Positions 45,336-54,378 of a stretch of 64,000 nucleotides of DNA are shown here, one piece after another (within the stretch, counting starts at the first letter, position 1; the number at the start of each line of letters is the position of its first letter). Below the pieces are notes generated by a model. It saw only the letters and a list, made by a program, of their open reading frames with translations. It was not told the origin of the DNA and ran no database searches. Source of the DNA: Denitromonas iodatirespirans (GTDB lineage Bacteria > Pseudomonadota > Gammaproteobacteria > Burkholderiales > Rhodocyclaceae); NCBI RefSeq assembly GCF_018524365.1, contig NZ_JAEKFT010000011.1, positions 85,000 through 148,999 on the forward strand, read 5' to 3'. Position numbers and translations under genes: made by a program.

Positions 45336-46192
45336 GCCGGATCCAGCCGATGGACGAGCCAGGTGGCGGCGACCAGATCGGCACTGCCGCCGGGGCTCAG
45401 GTTGCGGGCCACCATCCAGCCGTGCATCTCGATCAGGCGTTGGCGCCAGACCGGATGGCGCACCCCGCCGGTGCGCCCGAAGTCTTGCGCGGCCCGACGC
45501 ACGTCGGCCAGTCCGGCGGCGCCGCCGCGCCACAGCAGGTTGGTGTCGTCCAGCTCGGCCATCAGCGCCATCAGCGTGCCGATCAGGGCGGCCTCTTCCT
45601 CGACACCGTCGGCCCGCAGGGCGCACAGCGCCGGCAGGCCGACCCGGTACACCGCCGGAAAGCCGCCCGCCGCCTGGGCCCGCGCCCCGCCGGCGGCGAA
45701 ACGCTGCCACACCGCTTGCCCATGGGAGGCATCGGCCTCGCGGCGCGCGGCGAGGATGGCCGGCCCCCACAGCCGAGCCACCAACTCGCCGCAGGTGGCG
45801 GGCGCCGCCTCGGGGCGGGCCGCGCGCCAGGCGTAGGCGGCGGCCAACAAGCCCAGGTTGAAAATGGCGCCGCGGTGGGTGTTGGCGCCCCGGGTAGCGG
45901 CCAGCATGCGCGCTTCGGCGGCGATGGCGATGGGCTGCAGCCGGGCATAGGGGGCGCCGCGCGCGCCGGCCTCGGCGATCTCGGCGAAGTAGCCACGCAG
46001 CGCGGCAATGCTGTCGACGAAGCTGGCGTAGTTCATATCCCGATGGCTGCCCGAATCCACCGGCGTGACCAGCCCGGGCTTGGGCCAGGCGTCCGCCTCG
46101 TGCTTGAGCGCGGCGCAACAGGCGGCATCCAGCGCCGTCGGGCAAAGCCGAGTGAGGGCCTCAGGCGGCGAGGGGCTGGGCGCGAGGGGCAT
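45332..46192 (-). CDS. mdcB: Triphosphoribosyl-dephospho-CoA synthase MdcB
   Basis: 286 residues, CitG/MdcB family. Motifs SGSHRDMNYASF, ATRGANTHRGAIFNLGLLAA and the C-terminal RNLSPGGSADLVAATWLVHRL (residues about 262-281). It makes 2'-(5''-triphosphoribosyl)-3'-dephospho-CoA, the precursor of the Mdc prosthetic group. It overlaps mdcG by 32 bp and mdcH by 4 bp. Confidence 0.95.
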   Translation of the reverse strand: MPLAPSPSPPEALTRLCPTALDAACCAALKHEADAWPKPGLVTPVDSGSHRDMNYASFVDSIAALRGYFAEIAEAGARGAPYARLQPIAIAAEARMLAATRGANTHRGAIFNLGLLAAAYAWRAARPEAAPATCGELVARLWGPAILAARREADASHGQAVWQRFAAGGARAQAAGGFPAVYRVGLPALCALRADGVEEEAALIGTLMALMAELDDTNLLWRGGAAGLADVRRAAQDFGRTGGVRHPVWRQRLIEMHGWMVARNLSPGGSADLVAATWLVHRLDPA

Positions 46193-46865
46193 CGCCGCCT
46201 CCGGGTTCGGCCGGCGCTTGCAGGACGGCCTGCGCCGGCATCAGGGCAATCGTGGTGTCGGACTTGGCCAGCACGCGTCCGCCGCTGGCCAGCGCTGCAG
46301 CCAGCTCACGCCAGGCCACGGCCCGGCCGTGCAGGCGCAGCTCGCCGTCGATGCGCGGCGTGACGGGGGCCTGCCCGGCCAGCACCGCCAGCACCTGCCG
46401 CGCGCTGTCGGCATCGGCGCAGTCGAGCAGCAAGTCCACATCGCTGTCGGCACGCAGGCAGGGGGCACCGGTGAGCCACTGGTTGACCAGCGAGCCATAG
46501 CTGCGGGCCGTGACACCGGCGGCGGCCAGCGCCTCGGCCAGTGCCGCCAGCGGCGCCTGCCAGGACGCGGGGGCGGTGCTCAGCAGCTCGGTGAGCGGCG
46601 GCGCCGGTGCCTGGGCGCGGATGGCCTCGACCGGGGCGAGCACGCCGACGCGCACGCGCGCCCCGGTGCCCGGCAGCGTGAAGCCCAGCGGCAGCAACGC
46701 CTGGCCCGGCATGCGCCGGGCCGCCACCAGCGGCCGGTCGTGGCCCAACCAGTCGACCAGCGCGGCACGCCAGGGCTGGCTCACCACCAGCCGGTCGATG
46801 GCCGCCGGGTCGAGCCACACCCGGTCATGGCGGCGCGGCAGCGTCTCAGCCACCGGCCACCTCAT
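46161..46865 (-). CDS. mdcG: Phosphoribosyl-dephospho-CoA transferase MdcG
   Basis: About 234 residues. The nucleotidyltransferase core is YGSLVNQWLTG ... LRADSDVDLLLDCAD (DxD metal site near residue 150). It attaches the prosthetic group to the Ser of the Mdc ACP subunit. ATG 46865 overlaps mdcE by 20 bp; a GTG at 46853 is an alternative start. The N-terminal RRHDRVWLDPAAI block is typical of the family. Confidence 0.9.
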   Translation of the reverse strand: MRWPVAETLPRRHDRVWLDPAAIDRLVVSQPWRAALVDWLGHDRPLVAARRMPGQALLPLGFTLPGTGARVRVGVLAPVEAIRAQAPAPPLTELLSTAPASWQAPLAALAEALAAAGVTARSYGSLVNQWLTGAPCLRADSDVDLLLDCADADSARQVLAVLAGQAPVTPRIDGELRLHGRAVAWRELAAALASGGRVLAKSDTTIALMPAQAVLQAPAEPGGGDAPRAQPLAA

Positions 46866-47586
46866 TGGCCACCTCTCGGGCCACCGCCGCGGCCAGGGTA
46901 CGACCACCACGCTCGGCGCCCAGCGCGGCTCGGCCATCATGCCCGGCCGCATCCACCGCTTCGGCCAGCGCCGTGGCGAGCGGCGCGCGCCAGTCGGCAC
47001 CGGCGTCATGCCACAGGGCATGCACCGCTCCCATGCGCCAGTAGTTGTCGGCGCCGGGGGCGAAAACCGGCGAGTGCTGCGCCAGCGTCTGCAGGCGGTC
47101 GAACTCGATCTTGGTGACCCGCGACATGGCGCGCAGGTCCATGACGCGCACCTGGGCGCCGGGTAGGGCCACCACCCGGTCGGCCAACATGCCGAAGGCC
47201 AGGAAGCCGCCGGAGACCGCCTCGCCATGGATCAGCGCCACGGTCGGGTGGCCCGAGCGGCGGGCCAGATCCACACAGCGGGCCACATGGGCGAAGGCAC
47301 CGTTGAGGCCGAGCAGCTCTTCGCGCCGGGACAGGGCCTGGCCCTGGGTATCGGCGACGAAGACGATGGGTCGGGGCGTGGCGCCGGCATCGGCCTCGAC
47401 CACGCGCAGAATCTCGCCAGCGATGGCCAGGGCCAGGTCGCCGTCCACGGCAGCAGCGTCCCAGCTGCCAATGACGGCCACCGGGGTGTCGCCCAGCCGC
47501 GCAGGGCCGGCGACGAAGTGGCCGTCGATGACGACGGTGTGGTTACCGGCGCCGAAGAGGGCATCGAAGAGGCTTGGGTCGGACAT
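46846..47586 (-). CDS. mdcE: Malonate decarboxylase gamma subunit MdcE
   Basis: About 246 residues, crotonase-like carboxyltransferase fold. Features: PIVFVADTQGQALSRREELLGLNGAFAHVARCVDLARRSGHPTVALIHGEAVSGGFLAFGMLADRVVALPGAQVRVM. With MdcD it decarboxylates malonyl-S-ACP. ATG 47586 fits a GGAGGT site with 6-bp spacing; ATG 47592 abuts the site. Its start overlaps the mdcD stop. Confidence 0.95.
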   Translation of the reverse strand: MSDPSLFDALFGAGNHTVVIDGHFVAGPARLGDTPVAVIGSWDAAAVDGDLALAIAGEILRVVEADAGATPRPIVFVADTQGQALSRREELLGLNGAFAHVARCVDLARRSGHPTVALIHGEAVSGGFLAFGMLADRVVALPGAQVRVMDLRAMSRVTKIEFDRLQTLAQHSPVFAPGADNYWRMGAVHALWHDAGADWRAPLATALAEAVDAAGHDGRAALGAERGGRTLAAAVAREVANEVAGG

Positions 47587-47588
47587 GC

Positions 47589-48488
47589 TCATACCTCCGT
47601 CGCCAGGGCGTCGAGCTGGCGGTTGAATTCATCGGATGCCAGCATGGGCACCGCTTCGGGTTGGGCCAGGCCGAGGGTGCGCCAGACCTCGAGCCCGTCG
47701 CGGGTGTCGGGGTGGGTGGCGCGACGCTCGGTGAGTGCGGCCTGCGCTGCCTTGAGGGACGCCAGGTCGGCCGGCGCGTTGCGGTGATGCGTCAGCGCCG
47801 CGACGGCGGCCGCGCGGAAAGCCGATGCGTCGTCATCCACCAGCCGAGTCGCCTCGCCCAGCGCACGGCGCAGCTTGCCGCCGGTGACCCGCCACACCAG
47901 CGAACGGTCCCGCGAGTCGAATTCGCCCACGCCCTTCACCGTCTCGATCACTTCCGGGCCGGACAGGCCGAGGCGGCCTTCCTCGGACATGATCACTTCA
48001 TCGCACAGGCGGGTGACGATCCCCATGCCACCGAAGGCGCCGCAGGCGCCGCCGACGAGGGCGAACACCGGCACGCCGGCGGCCTGCGCCGCCATGAGCG
48101 CACGCATGATCTCGGAGATGGCGATCAGGCCGGCGTTGGCCTCGTGCAGGCGCACGCCGCCGGAATCGACCAGCAGCAGCACGGCCGCGGGCCTTTCGCG
48201 CGCCGCGCGTTCGAGCAGGCCGCGGATCTTGGCGCCGTGCACCTCACCCACCGCGCCGCCGTTGAACTGGCCTTCCTGCGCAGCGATGAGCACGGGTTTT
48301 CCGTCCACGGTGGCCGCGCCGACCACCACGCCGTCATCGAAGGCGACCGGGGCGTCGAGCTGCGCCAGGTGCGGGCTGGTGCGCCGCTGTGCCGGCGGGC
48401 AGAACTCGGTGAAGCTGCCGGGGTCGACCAGCGCGGCCACGCGGGCACGGGCGCTGGCCTCGAAATAGCTCACGCGTTTGGCGCTCAT
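47589..48488 (-). CDS. mdcD: Malonate decarboxylase beta subunit MdcD
   Basis: 299 residues of the carboxyltransferase family. MSAKRVSYFEASARARVAALVDPGSFTEFCPP start, VAAQEGQFNGGAVGEVHGAKI region, LVDSGGVRLHEANAGLIAISEIM and LVGGACGAFGGMGIV oxyanion loops, GLSGPEVIETVKGVGEFDSRDRSLVWRVTGG. It forms the decarboxylase with MdcE. Overlaps mdcC by 4 bp. Confidence 0.96.
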   Translation of the reverse strand: MSAKRVSYFEASARARVAALVDPGSFTEFCPPAQRRTSPHLAQLDAPVAFDDGVVVGAATVDGKPVLIAAQEGQFNGGAVGEVHGAKIRGLLERAARERPAAVLLLVDSGGVRLHEANAGLIAISEIMRALMAAQAAGVPVFALVGGACGAFGGMGIVTRLCDEVIMSEEGRLGLSGPEVIETVKGVGEFDSRDRSLVWRVTGGKLRRALGEATRLVDDDASAFRAAAVAALTHHRNAPADLASLKAAQAALTERRATHPDTRDGLEVWRTLGLAQPEAVPMLASDEFNRQLDALATEV

Positions 48489-48799
48489 GCCGCACCTCCC
48501 GTGCTGTCTTCGAAGGCCTGGGCCAGGCGCAGGCTCACCACCGCCGGGGTGGCGCCGGCATCGTTGATGCTGATGCGCAGGCCGCCGGCCGGGTGGCGCT
48601 CGACGAAATCCGCCAGCACGGCCTCCCAGATGTCGCGAAAGCCGTCGGCAGAGGTGCTGACCTCCACCGTGCAGGCGGCCGGGTCCTGCCCCAGCTCCAC
48701 CAGCACCTCCAGGTTGCCCGAGGCGACCACGCCACACAGGGCGCTCCGCCGGGCGGCGCCCGCGGGGCGGGCGTCCAGGGTGATCTCGAATCGTTCCAT
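48485..48799 (-). CDS. mdcC: Malonate decarboxylase acyl carrier protein MdcC
   Basis: 104 residues. The conserved GVVASGNLEVLVE carries Ser27, the expected attachment site of the phosphoribosyl-dephospho-CoA group (a non-canonical ACP, not pantetheine on DSL). Length matches known MdcC. It sits between mdcA and mdcD as usual. Confidence 0.95.
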   Translation of the reverse strand: MERFEITLDARPAGAARRSALCGVVASGNLEVLVELGQDPAACTVEVSTSADGFRDIWEAVLADFVERHPAGGLRISINDAGATPAVVSLRLAQAFEDSTGGAA

Positions 48800-48808
48800 C
48801 GGGCCCTC

Positions 48809-50458
48809 CTACCAGTTGCGGAACTTCTTGGGCGGGTCGTAGAGCCCGCCGGAGGCGTGCACCAGATCCTTGACGTTGCGAGCGGCCAGCAGGTCGCGGG
48901 TGGCCAGGCGCGGGTCGATGCCCAGGTCCTCCGGGCGCTGGATGATGCCGCGGTCGCGCAGATTCTCCACCGCGCGCTTGTCGCGGCCCATGCCCACCGG
49001 GGTGTAACCGGCCACGCCGCGGATGGCCTGCTCACGCTCTTCCGGGCTGCGGCAGCGCACCAGGTGGGCGATGCCTTCCTCGGTGATGATGTGGGTGAGA
49101 TCCTCGCTGTAGATCATCACCGGCGGCAGATCCATGCCCGCCGCCTCGGCCAGATCCCAGGCGTCGAGACGCTCGACGAAGGCCGGCGCCATGTGCTCGC
49201 GGAAGGTTTCCACCACCTGGGCGACCAGCTTCTGGCCACGCGGCATGGCGATGTCGCCCCGCCCTTCCCGGCCGGCCTTGAGCCAGGCCGGCGAGGCATG
49301 GCGGCGGCCGCGGGCGTCGGCGCCCATGTTGGGGGCGCCGCCGAAGCCGGCGATGCGGCCACGGGTGGCGGTCGAACTGTTGCCGTGCAGGTCGATCTGC
49401 AGGGTCGAACCGATGAACAGGTCGCAGGCATAGTGGCCGGCAGCCTGGCTGAAGGCACGGTTGGAGCGCATCGAGCCGTCGGCGCCGATGAAGAAGATGT
49501 CGGGCCGCGCGGCCACGTAGTTCTCCATGCCCACTTCGGAGCCGAAGGAATGCACCGACTGTACGAAACCCGCTTCGATCGCCGGGATCAGCGTCGGATG
49601 CGGATTGAGCGCCCAGTGGGTGCAGATCTTGCCCTTGAGGCCGAGCTCGGCGGCGTAGGTGGGCAGCAGCAATTCGATGGCGGCGGTGTCGAAACCGATG
49701 CCGTGGTTGAGCCGGGTGACACCGTATTCGGCGTACAGCCCCTTGATGGCGATCATCGCGGTGAGCACCTGAGTCTCGGTGATCAGCGCCGGGTCGCGGG
49801 TGAACAGGGGCTCGACATAGTGCGGGGTAGGCGCCGGCACGGTGAAATCCACCCAGTCGGCGGGGATGTCCACCCGCGGCAGGGTGTCGACGATCTCGTT
49901 CACCTGGGCGATGACGATGCCGCTCTTGAAGGCGGTGGCCTCGACGATGGCCGGGGTGTCCTCGGTGTTGGGGCCGGTGTAGAGGTTGCCCTGGCGGTCG
50001 GCCATCTGTGCGGCCACCAGCGCCACGTTGGGCGTGAGGTCCACGAAGTAACGGGCGAACAGCTCCAGATAGGTGTGGATGGCACCGATGGTGATGCGGC
50101 CCGACTCCACCAGCCGCGCCAGGCGGCCGGACTGCGGCCCCGAGAAGGAGAAGTCGATGCGGCTGACCTGGCCGCGCTCAATGATGTCCACATGCTCGGG
50201 CAGCGACAGCACCGACTGCACCAGATGCAGCTCGCGCACCCGCGCCGGGTCGGTCTGCACCATGGCGCGGGCGAGGAAGTCGGCCTGCTTCTGGTTGTTG
50301 CCCTCGATGCAGATGCGGTCGCCGGGTTCGATCACCGCCTCGAGCAGCGCGACCACCTGGTCGGCCTCGACGCGCTTGCCCTGCGCCAGGGCGGCGGCGC
50401 GGCCTAGACGGCGGCTACGGCTTTGCTGGAGGGTGTTCCATTGTTGAGAGGCACTCAT
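48809..50458 (-). CDS. mdcA: Malonate decarboxylase alpha subunit MdcA
   Basis: 549 residues, acetyl-S-ACP:malonate ACP transferase, CoA-transferase fold. Visible: RICIEGNNQKQADFLARAMVQTDP, LTPNVALVAAQMADRQGNLYTGPNTEDTPAIVEATAF (with the conserved Glu), GKICTHWALNPHPTLIPAIEAGFV, and AGFGGAPNMGADARGRRH. It swaps the acetyl group on MdcC for malonyl. It starts 6 bp before the dctM stop in reading direction. Confidence 0.97.
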   Translation of the reverse strand: MSASQQWNTLQQSRSRRLGRAAALAQGKRVEADQVVALLEAVIEPGDRICIEGNNQKQADFLARAMVQTDPARVRELHLVQSVLSLPEHVDIIERGQVSRIDFSFSGPQSGRLARLVESGRITIGAIHTYLELFARYFVDLTPNVALVAAQMADRQGNLYTGPNTEDTPAIVEATAFKSGIVIAQVNEIVDTLPRVDIPADWVDFTVPAPTPHYVEPLFTRDPALITETQVLTAMIAIKGLYAEYGVTRLNHGIGFDTAAIELLLPTYAAELGLKGKICTHWALNPHPTLIPAIEAGFVQSVHSFGSEVGMENYVAARPDIFFIGADGSMRSNRAFSQAAGHYACDLFIGSTLQIDLHGNSSTATRGRIAGFGGAPNMGADARGRRHASPAWLKAGREGRGDIAMPRGQKLVAQVVETFREHMAPAFVERLDAWDLAEAAGMDLPPVMIYSEDLTHIITEEGIAHLVRCRSPEEREQAIRGVAGYTPVGMGRDKRAVENLRDRGIIQRPEDLGIDPRLATRDLLAARNVKDLVHASGGLYDPPKKFRNW

Positions 50459-50464
50459 GTCAGC

Positions 50465-51808
50465 TTAGCCCCCTTGGTAGAAATGGTTCGGCAGCCACGT
50501 GGCGATGCCCGGCACGACACACAGGATGACGATCGCCAGCAGCATCAGCCCGATGAAGGGCAGGCTGCCCAGCAGGATGTTCTTGAGCTTGATGTCGGGC
50601 GAGATGCCGTTGATCACGAACAGGTTCAGGCCCACCGGCGGCGTGATCAGACCCAACTCCATCAGGATGGTCATGACGATGCCGAACCAGATCAGGTCGA
50701 TGTTCAAGGCGTTGAGCGCCGGCAGCAGGATGGGCGTCACCATCAGGATGATCGCCACCGGCGGCAGGAAGAAGCCCAGCACGATGATGAACACGTTCAC
50801 CCAGAAGAAGAACACCCACTTGGACAGCTCCAGCTCCACCAGCCAGGTGGCGGCCTTCTGGGTGATCCCCAGGTAGCTCATCACGTAGGTGAACAGGAAG
50901 GAAGTGGCGATGATCATCATGATCATCGTGCTCTCGCGGATGGTGCCCGACAGGATGGTCTTGATGTCGTCCACCCGGTAGCACTGGTAGAGCAGGATCA
51001 CCATCACCGTGGCGCCCACAGCGCCGATGCCGGCCACTTCGGACGGTGTGGCCCAGCCGCCGTACATGGCGATCATGATCACCGCAATCAGGATGCCGAA
51101 GGGCAGCAGGCGCGGCAGGGCCGAGAGGCGGTCATGCCAGGTGATCTGCTCGTCCTCCAGGATGGCCTGAGCGGCGGCATCGTTGCGGCCGGCGGCCACC
51201 TGGCGTTCGAGCTTGTACTTGATCATCACCCACAGGGCGAACAGGAAGATCAGCAGCGTGCCCGGCCCGATGCCGGCCATGAACAGGCGGCCGATGGACT
51301 GCTCGGAGGCCAGGCCATAGAGGATCAGCGTCAGCGAGGGCGGAATCAGGATGCCCAGGGTCCCGCCGGCGGCGATGATGCCGGTGGCCAGGCCTTCCGA
51401 GTAGCCGCGCTTCACCAGTTGCGGAATGCCCGAGGAGCCGATCGCCGAGCAGGTGGCCGGGCTGGAGCCGCACATGGCGGCGAACACCGCGCAGGCGAAC
51501 ACGTTGGCCAGGCCGAGGCCGCCCGGCACGCGATGCAGCCAGGCGTTGAGCGAGTTGTAGATGTCTGCGCCGGCCCGGGTCTTGCCGATGGCCGCCCCCA
51601 TGAGCACGAACAGCGGGATGGTGAGCAAGGTGAAGTTGTCCAACTCGGCAAAGATGGTCTCGGCCACCGAGCCGAGATGGGCCGAGGGCATGAAGCCAGC
51701 CATGAAACCGAGGGCGGACAGCCCCAGCGCGAAGGCGATGGGCATGCCGGAGAACAGCAGGACCAGGGTAACGCCCGTGTATAGCAAACCGATGGTGGTG
51801 GTATCCAT
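50465..51808 (-). CDS. TRAP transporter large permease DctM-like
   Basis: 447 residues with about 12 spans, the DctM ion-transporter fold. Typical loops: FSGMPIAFALGLSALGF, FVLMGAAIGKTRAGADIYNSLNAWLHRVPGGLGLANVFACAVFAAMCGSSPATCSAIGSSGIPQL, and GLITPPVGLNLFVINGISP. It is the sodium-driven channel subunit of a tripartite transporter. Start: GGAGGG leads ATG 51808, which overlaps the dctQ stop; ATG 51811 and 51820 are alternatives. Directly upstream of mdcA, so malonate is the likely substrate. Confidence 0.93.
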   Translation of the reverse strand: MDTTTIGLLYTGVTLVLLFSGMPIAFALGLSALGFMAGFMPSAHLGSVAETIFAELDNFTLLTIPLFVLMGAAIGKTRAGADIYNSLNAWLHRVPGGLGLANVFACAVFAAMCGSSPATCSAIGSSGIPQLVKRGYSEGLATGIIAAGGTLGILIPPSLTLILYGLASEQSIGRLFMAGIGPGTLLIFLFALWVMIKYKLERQVAAGRNDAAAQAILEDEQITWHDRLSALPRLLPFGILIAVIMIAMYGGWATPSEVAGIGAVGATVMVILLYQCYRVDDIKTILSGTIRESTMIMMIIATSFLFTYVMSYLGITQKAATWLVELELSKWVFFFWVNVFIIVLGFFLPPVAIILMVTPILLPALNALNIDLIWFGIVMTILMELGLITPPVGLNLFVINGISPDIKLKNILLGSLPFIGLMLLAIVILCVVPGIATWLPNHFYQGG

Positions 51809-52392
51809 CATTCCCTCCATTCCGGGCCGCTGCCATGGGTGCGGCCTTTCCAGCCGACCAGGACGTCAACGATCTGCACCAGCAGCTGCAGCGACAGGGT
51901 GGTGCTGCCGATGGCCATGAACAGGTAGGGCACCCACAGCTTCGGGCCCCAGGTGCTTTCGGTGATGCGCCCGTCCTCGAAGGCTTCGAGGAAGAACTCC
52001 CAGGCGTTGAAGGCCAGGAAGGCGCAAAACACCAGCGACAGCGCGTCACCGATCAGGTAGCGCACACGGTTGGCCCCGGGCGAGAGGAGGTGTTCGAGCA
52101 CCTCGATGTTCACATGGCCGCGCTGCAACTGGGTGTAGGCGGCGCTCATGAAGGTGGCGATGATGAGCAGGAAGATCGACAACTCCAGCCCCCAGTCGAT
52201 CGGCGAGTCCATGAAGTAGCGCATGAACACGCCATAGCAGACGATCAGGGAGGTGATGACGACGATGACGGCGGACAGGTAGCCGGTCAGGACGTTGACG
52301 CCCTTGACGGACTGGGCGAAGACGCGCCAGACCGACCGGCCACCCGACTCCGCCGGCCGCTCGGCGACGGTGGAGTGGGTGGCGGGGTTCAT
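51808..52392 (-). CDS. TRAP transporter small permease DctQ-like
   Basis: 194 residues with four spans and the DctQ motif pattern (LTGYLSAVIVVITSLIVCYGVFMRYF, DWGLELSIFLLIIATFMSAAYTQLQRGHVNIEVLEHLLSPGANRV). It scaffolds the large permease. It starts 1 bp after the dctP stop and ends where dctM begins. Confidence 0.93.
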   Translation of the reverse strand: MNPATHSTVAERPAESGGRSVWRVFAQSVKGVNVLTGYLSAVIVVITSLIVCYGVFMRYFMDSPIDWGLELSIFLLIIATFMSAAYTQLQRGHVNIEVLEHLLSPGANRVRYLIGDALSLVFCAFLAFNAWEFFLEAFEDGRITESTWGPKLWVPYLFMAIGSTTLSLQLLVQIVDVLVGWKGRTHGSGPEWRE

Positions 52393-52393
52393 G

Positions 52394-53422
52394 TCACTTG
52401 ACCGCCTGAGCCATGTCCAGCAGTGCCTGCCCGTTCTTCACGTTCTCGGCAAAGTGCTTGTAGGCGGTCTCCTTGGCGATGGCCACCCACTGGGCAAAGG
52501 CGGCATCGTCCATGTCCACCACCGTGTCGCCCGACTTGGCATACACCTCGGCCAGGCGCTGGTCGTCACGCTTGGCGCCTTCGACCGCGAACGGCTCCAG
52601 CGAAGCGCCGACCTCGGTCACCACCTTCTGCTGCTCGGAGGTCAGCCGGTTCCAGGCCTCCATCGAGATCAGCAGCGGCTCGAACATGAACCAGAAGGTC
52701 TTGCCGCGCGCCGTGGTCACCGACTTGGCCACTTCGTTGAGGCGGTAGCTGATCAGCGAGGTGCTGGAGGTCAGCGCCGCATCGAGCACACCGGTGGACA
52801 TGGCGCTGTAGATCTCGCTCGAAGGCAGGTTGGTGGCCGCGCCGCCGGCACCGTTGATGAGCAGGTCCATGCTGCGGTCGCCGCCGCGCACCTTGAGGCC
52901 CTTCATGTGCTCAGGTTGGGTGATCGGCTTGTCGCGACTGGCGATACCGCCGGCCTGCCACACCCAGGTCAGGATCTTCATGCCCTTGGCTTCGAGGATC
53001 TTCTCCAACTCGACACCGATGGGCGCGGTCTTCCAGCGCAGGCCCTGCTCGTAGCTTTGCACCAGGGCCGGCATGAGCGTGAGCGTCACTTCCGGCACCT
53101 CGCCGCCGCCGTAGGCCAGCGGCAGTACCGACAAGTCCAGCGTGCCCTTGCGCAGCGCGCTGAACTGGCTCTTGGTCTTCATGAGCGAGCTGCCCGGATA
53201 GATCTCGATCTTCAGCGAGCCACCGGTCTTCTGCGTCACCTCAGCGGCAAATTTCTGCGCCAGCTGGTCGCGAAAATCACCATCCGGGCCATTCGATGCC
53301 GGGAATTGATGAGACAGCTTCAGCACCGTGGTGTCGGCGGCCTGGACCGTGGCCGGGGCCATCGCCATGAAGCTGGCGCTGATCAGTGCGGACACAAGGG
53401 CCCGAAACGGCTTCTTCGTCAT
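52394..53422 (-). CDS. TRAP transporter periplasmic binding protein DctP-like
   Basis: 342 residues. A signal peptide (TKKPFRALVSALISASFMAMAPATVQAAD, cleavage near residue 28) precedes the DctP fold: LKLSHQFPASNGPDGDFRDQLAQKFAAEV, IYPGSSLMKTKSQFSALRKGTLDLSVLP, and PITQPEHMKGLKVRG with the conserved ligand-binding Arg. It captures a dicarboxylate in the periplasm. ATG 53422 has AGGAGACTCAC upstream. First gene of the ten-gene operon, opposite the GntR regulator. Confidence 0.92.
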   Translation of the reverse strand: MTKKPFRALVSALISASFMAMAPATVQAADTTVLKLSHQFPASNGPDGDFRDQLAQKFAAEVTQKTGGSLKIEIYPGSSLMKTKSQFSALRKGTLDLSVLPLAYGGGEVPEVTLTLMPALVQSYEQGLRWKTAPIGVELEKILEAKGMKILTWVWQAGGIASRDKPITQPEHMKGLKVRGGDRSMDLLINGAGGAATNLPSSEIYSAMSTGVLDAALTSSTSLISYRLNEVAKSVTTARGKTFWFMFEPLLISMEAWNRLTSEQQKVVTEVGASLEPFAVEGAKRDDQRLAEVYAKSGDTVVDMDDAAFAQWVAIAKETAYKHFAENVKNGQALLDMAQAVK

Positions 53423-53505
53423 GTGAGTCTCCTTTGGTGGTTGTAGTCCATGCTCGGGACGCCCCTCTGGCGCCAAAGCCGATCATGCATGCAATCGCTT
53501 TTGTT

Positions 53506-53563
53506 TTGTATACAATCTATGTAGACATGTATTCGATGTCAACGACTGCGTATAATGTACGCA
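53506..53563. promoter_or_regulatory. Operator/promoter region between dctP and gntR
   Basis: Two palindromes lie in the 166-bp divergent gap: TTGTATACAA (53506-53515) and TGCGTATAATGTACGCA (53547-53563, arms TGCGTA/TACGCA). The latter contains TATAAT (53551-53556), a likely -10 box for gntR. TGTATACA-type dyads are typical FCD-GntR sites, so the regulator probably controls both directions here. Confidence 0.7.
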
Positions 53564-53588
53564 TCACGTCCAACCACTGGTGACATCT

Positions 53589-54272
53589 ATGAGTGAGATC
53601 GCGGCACCCTTGCGGCGCTCGGAACAACTGGGCGAAGAGATCGAGGAACGTATCGTGACCGGGCAATACCGCCCCGGCATGCGCCTGGACGAACAGGATC
53701 TGGCCGACGAATTCGGCGTCTCCCGCACACCCGTTCGTGAAGCGCTGATCCACCTGGCCTCGGCCGGCATGATCGAAATGCGGCCGCGACGAGGGGCCAT
53801 CGTGGCCCAGGCGAGCCCCACGCGTTTGTGCGAAATGTTTGAAGTCATGGCCGAACTCGAGGCCATGTGCGGCCGCCTTGCCGCCCGACGCATCACCCCG
53901 GCGGAGCAGGCCGAGTTGCTCGATGCCCATCGCGCCTGCGAGGTCGCCCGGGACGCCAACGACCCGGACGCCTACTACCATCTCAACGAGGTCTTTCACC
54001 AGCGCATCTACCAGGCCAGCCACAACAGCTTCCTGGCCGAACAGGCCGACGCGCTGCACCGCCGGCTGCGTCCGTATCGGCGTTTGCAGCTGCGGGTGCG
54101 CAACCGCATGAAGACGTCCTATTCAGAGCACCAGGCGATTGTCGACAGCATCCTCAGCGGCGATGGCGAAGGCGCCGCCGACAAGCTGCAGCGGCATGTG
54201 GTGGTGCAGGGCGAGCGCTTCGCGGACCTGGTGGCCTCGCTATCGGCGCTTCAAGTCCAGAACCCGGCTTGA
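53589..54272 (+). CDS. GntR-family (FCD) regulator of the malonate operon
   Basis: 227 residues. The winged helix is LGEEIEERIVTGQYRPGMRLDEQDLADEFGVSRTPVREALIHLASAGMIEMRPRRGAIV (residues about 15-75). The FCD ligand domain follows (MFEVMAELEAMCGRLAARR, YYHLNEVFHQRIYQASHN with metal His, YSEHQAIVDSILSGDGEGAADKLQRHV with His). ATG 53589 is used; a GTG three codons upstream is in frame. Divergent from dctP, with dyads between, so malonate- or dicarboxylate-responsive repression of dctPQM-mdc is likely. MdcY-type GntR regulators are known for mdc clusters. Confidence 0.88.
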   Translation: MSEIAAPLRRSEQLGEEIEERIVTGQYRPGMRLDEQDLADEFGVSRTPVREALIHLASAGMIEMRPRRGAIVAQASPTRLCEMFEVMAELEAMCGRLAARRITPAEQAELLDAHRACEVARDANDPDAYYHLNEVFHQRIYQASHNSFLAEQADALHRRLRPYRRLQLRVRNRMKTSYSEHQAIVDSILSGDGEGAADKLQRHVVVQGERFADLVASLSALQVQNPA

Positions 54273-54378
54273 CATCACGCGGGGGCGGTAGCGCTGAGCA
54301 CCGTGCTCCGGGGGCCAGGGGGCGGTCATGGAAGAAACGTGCGAACGCCCGCCCGTCGTTCGTGCGCTTCTTGCCGCA

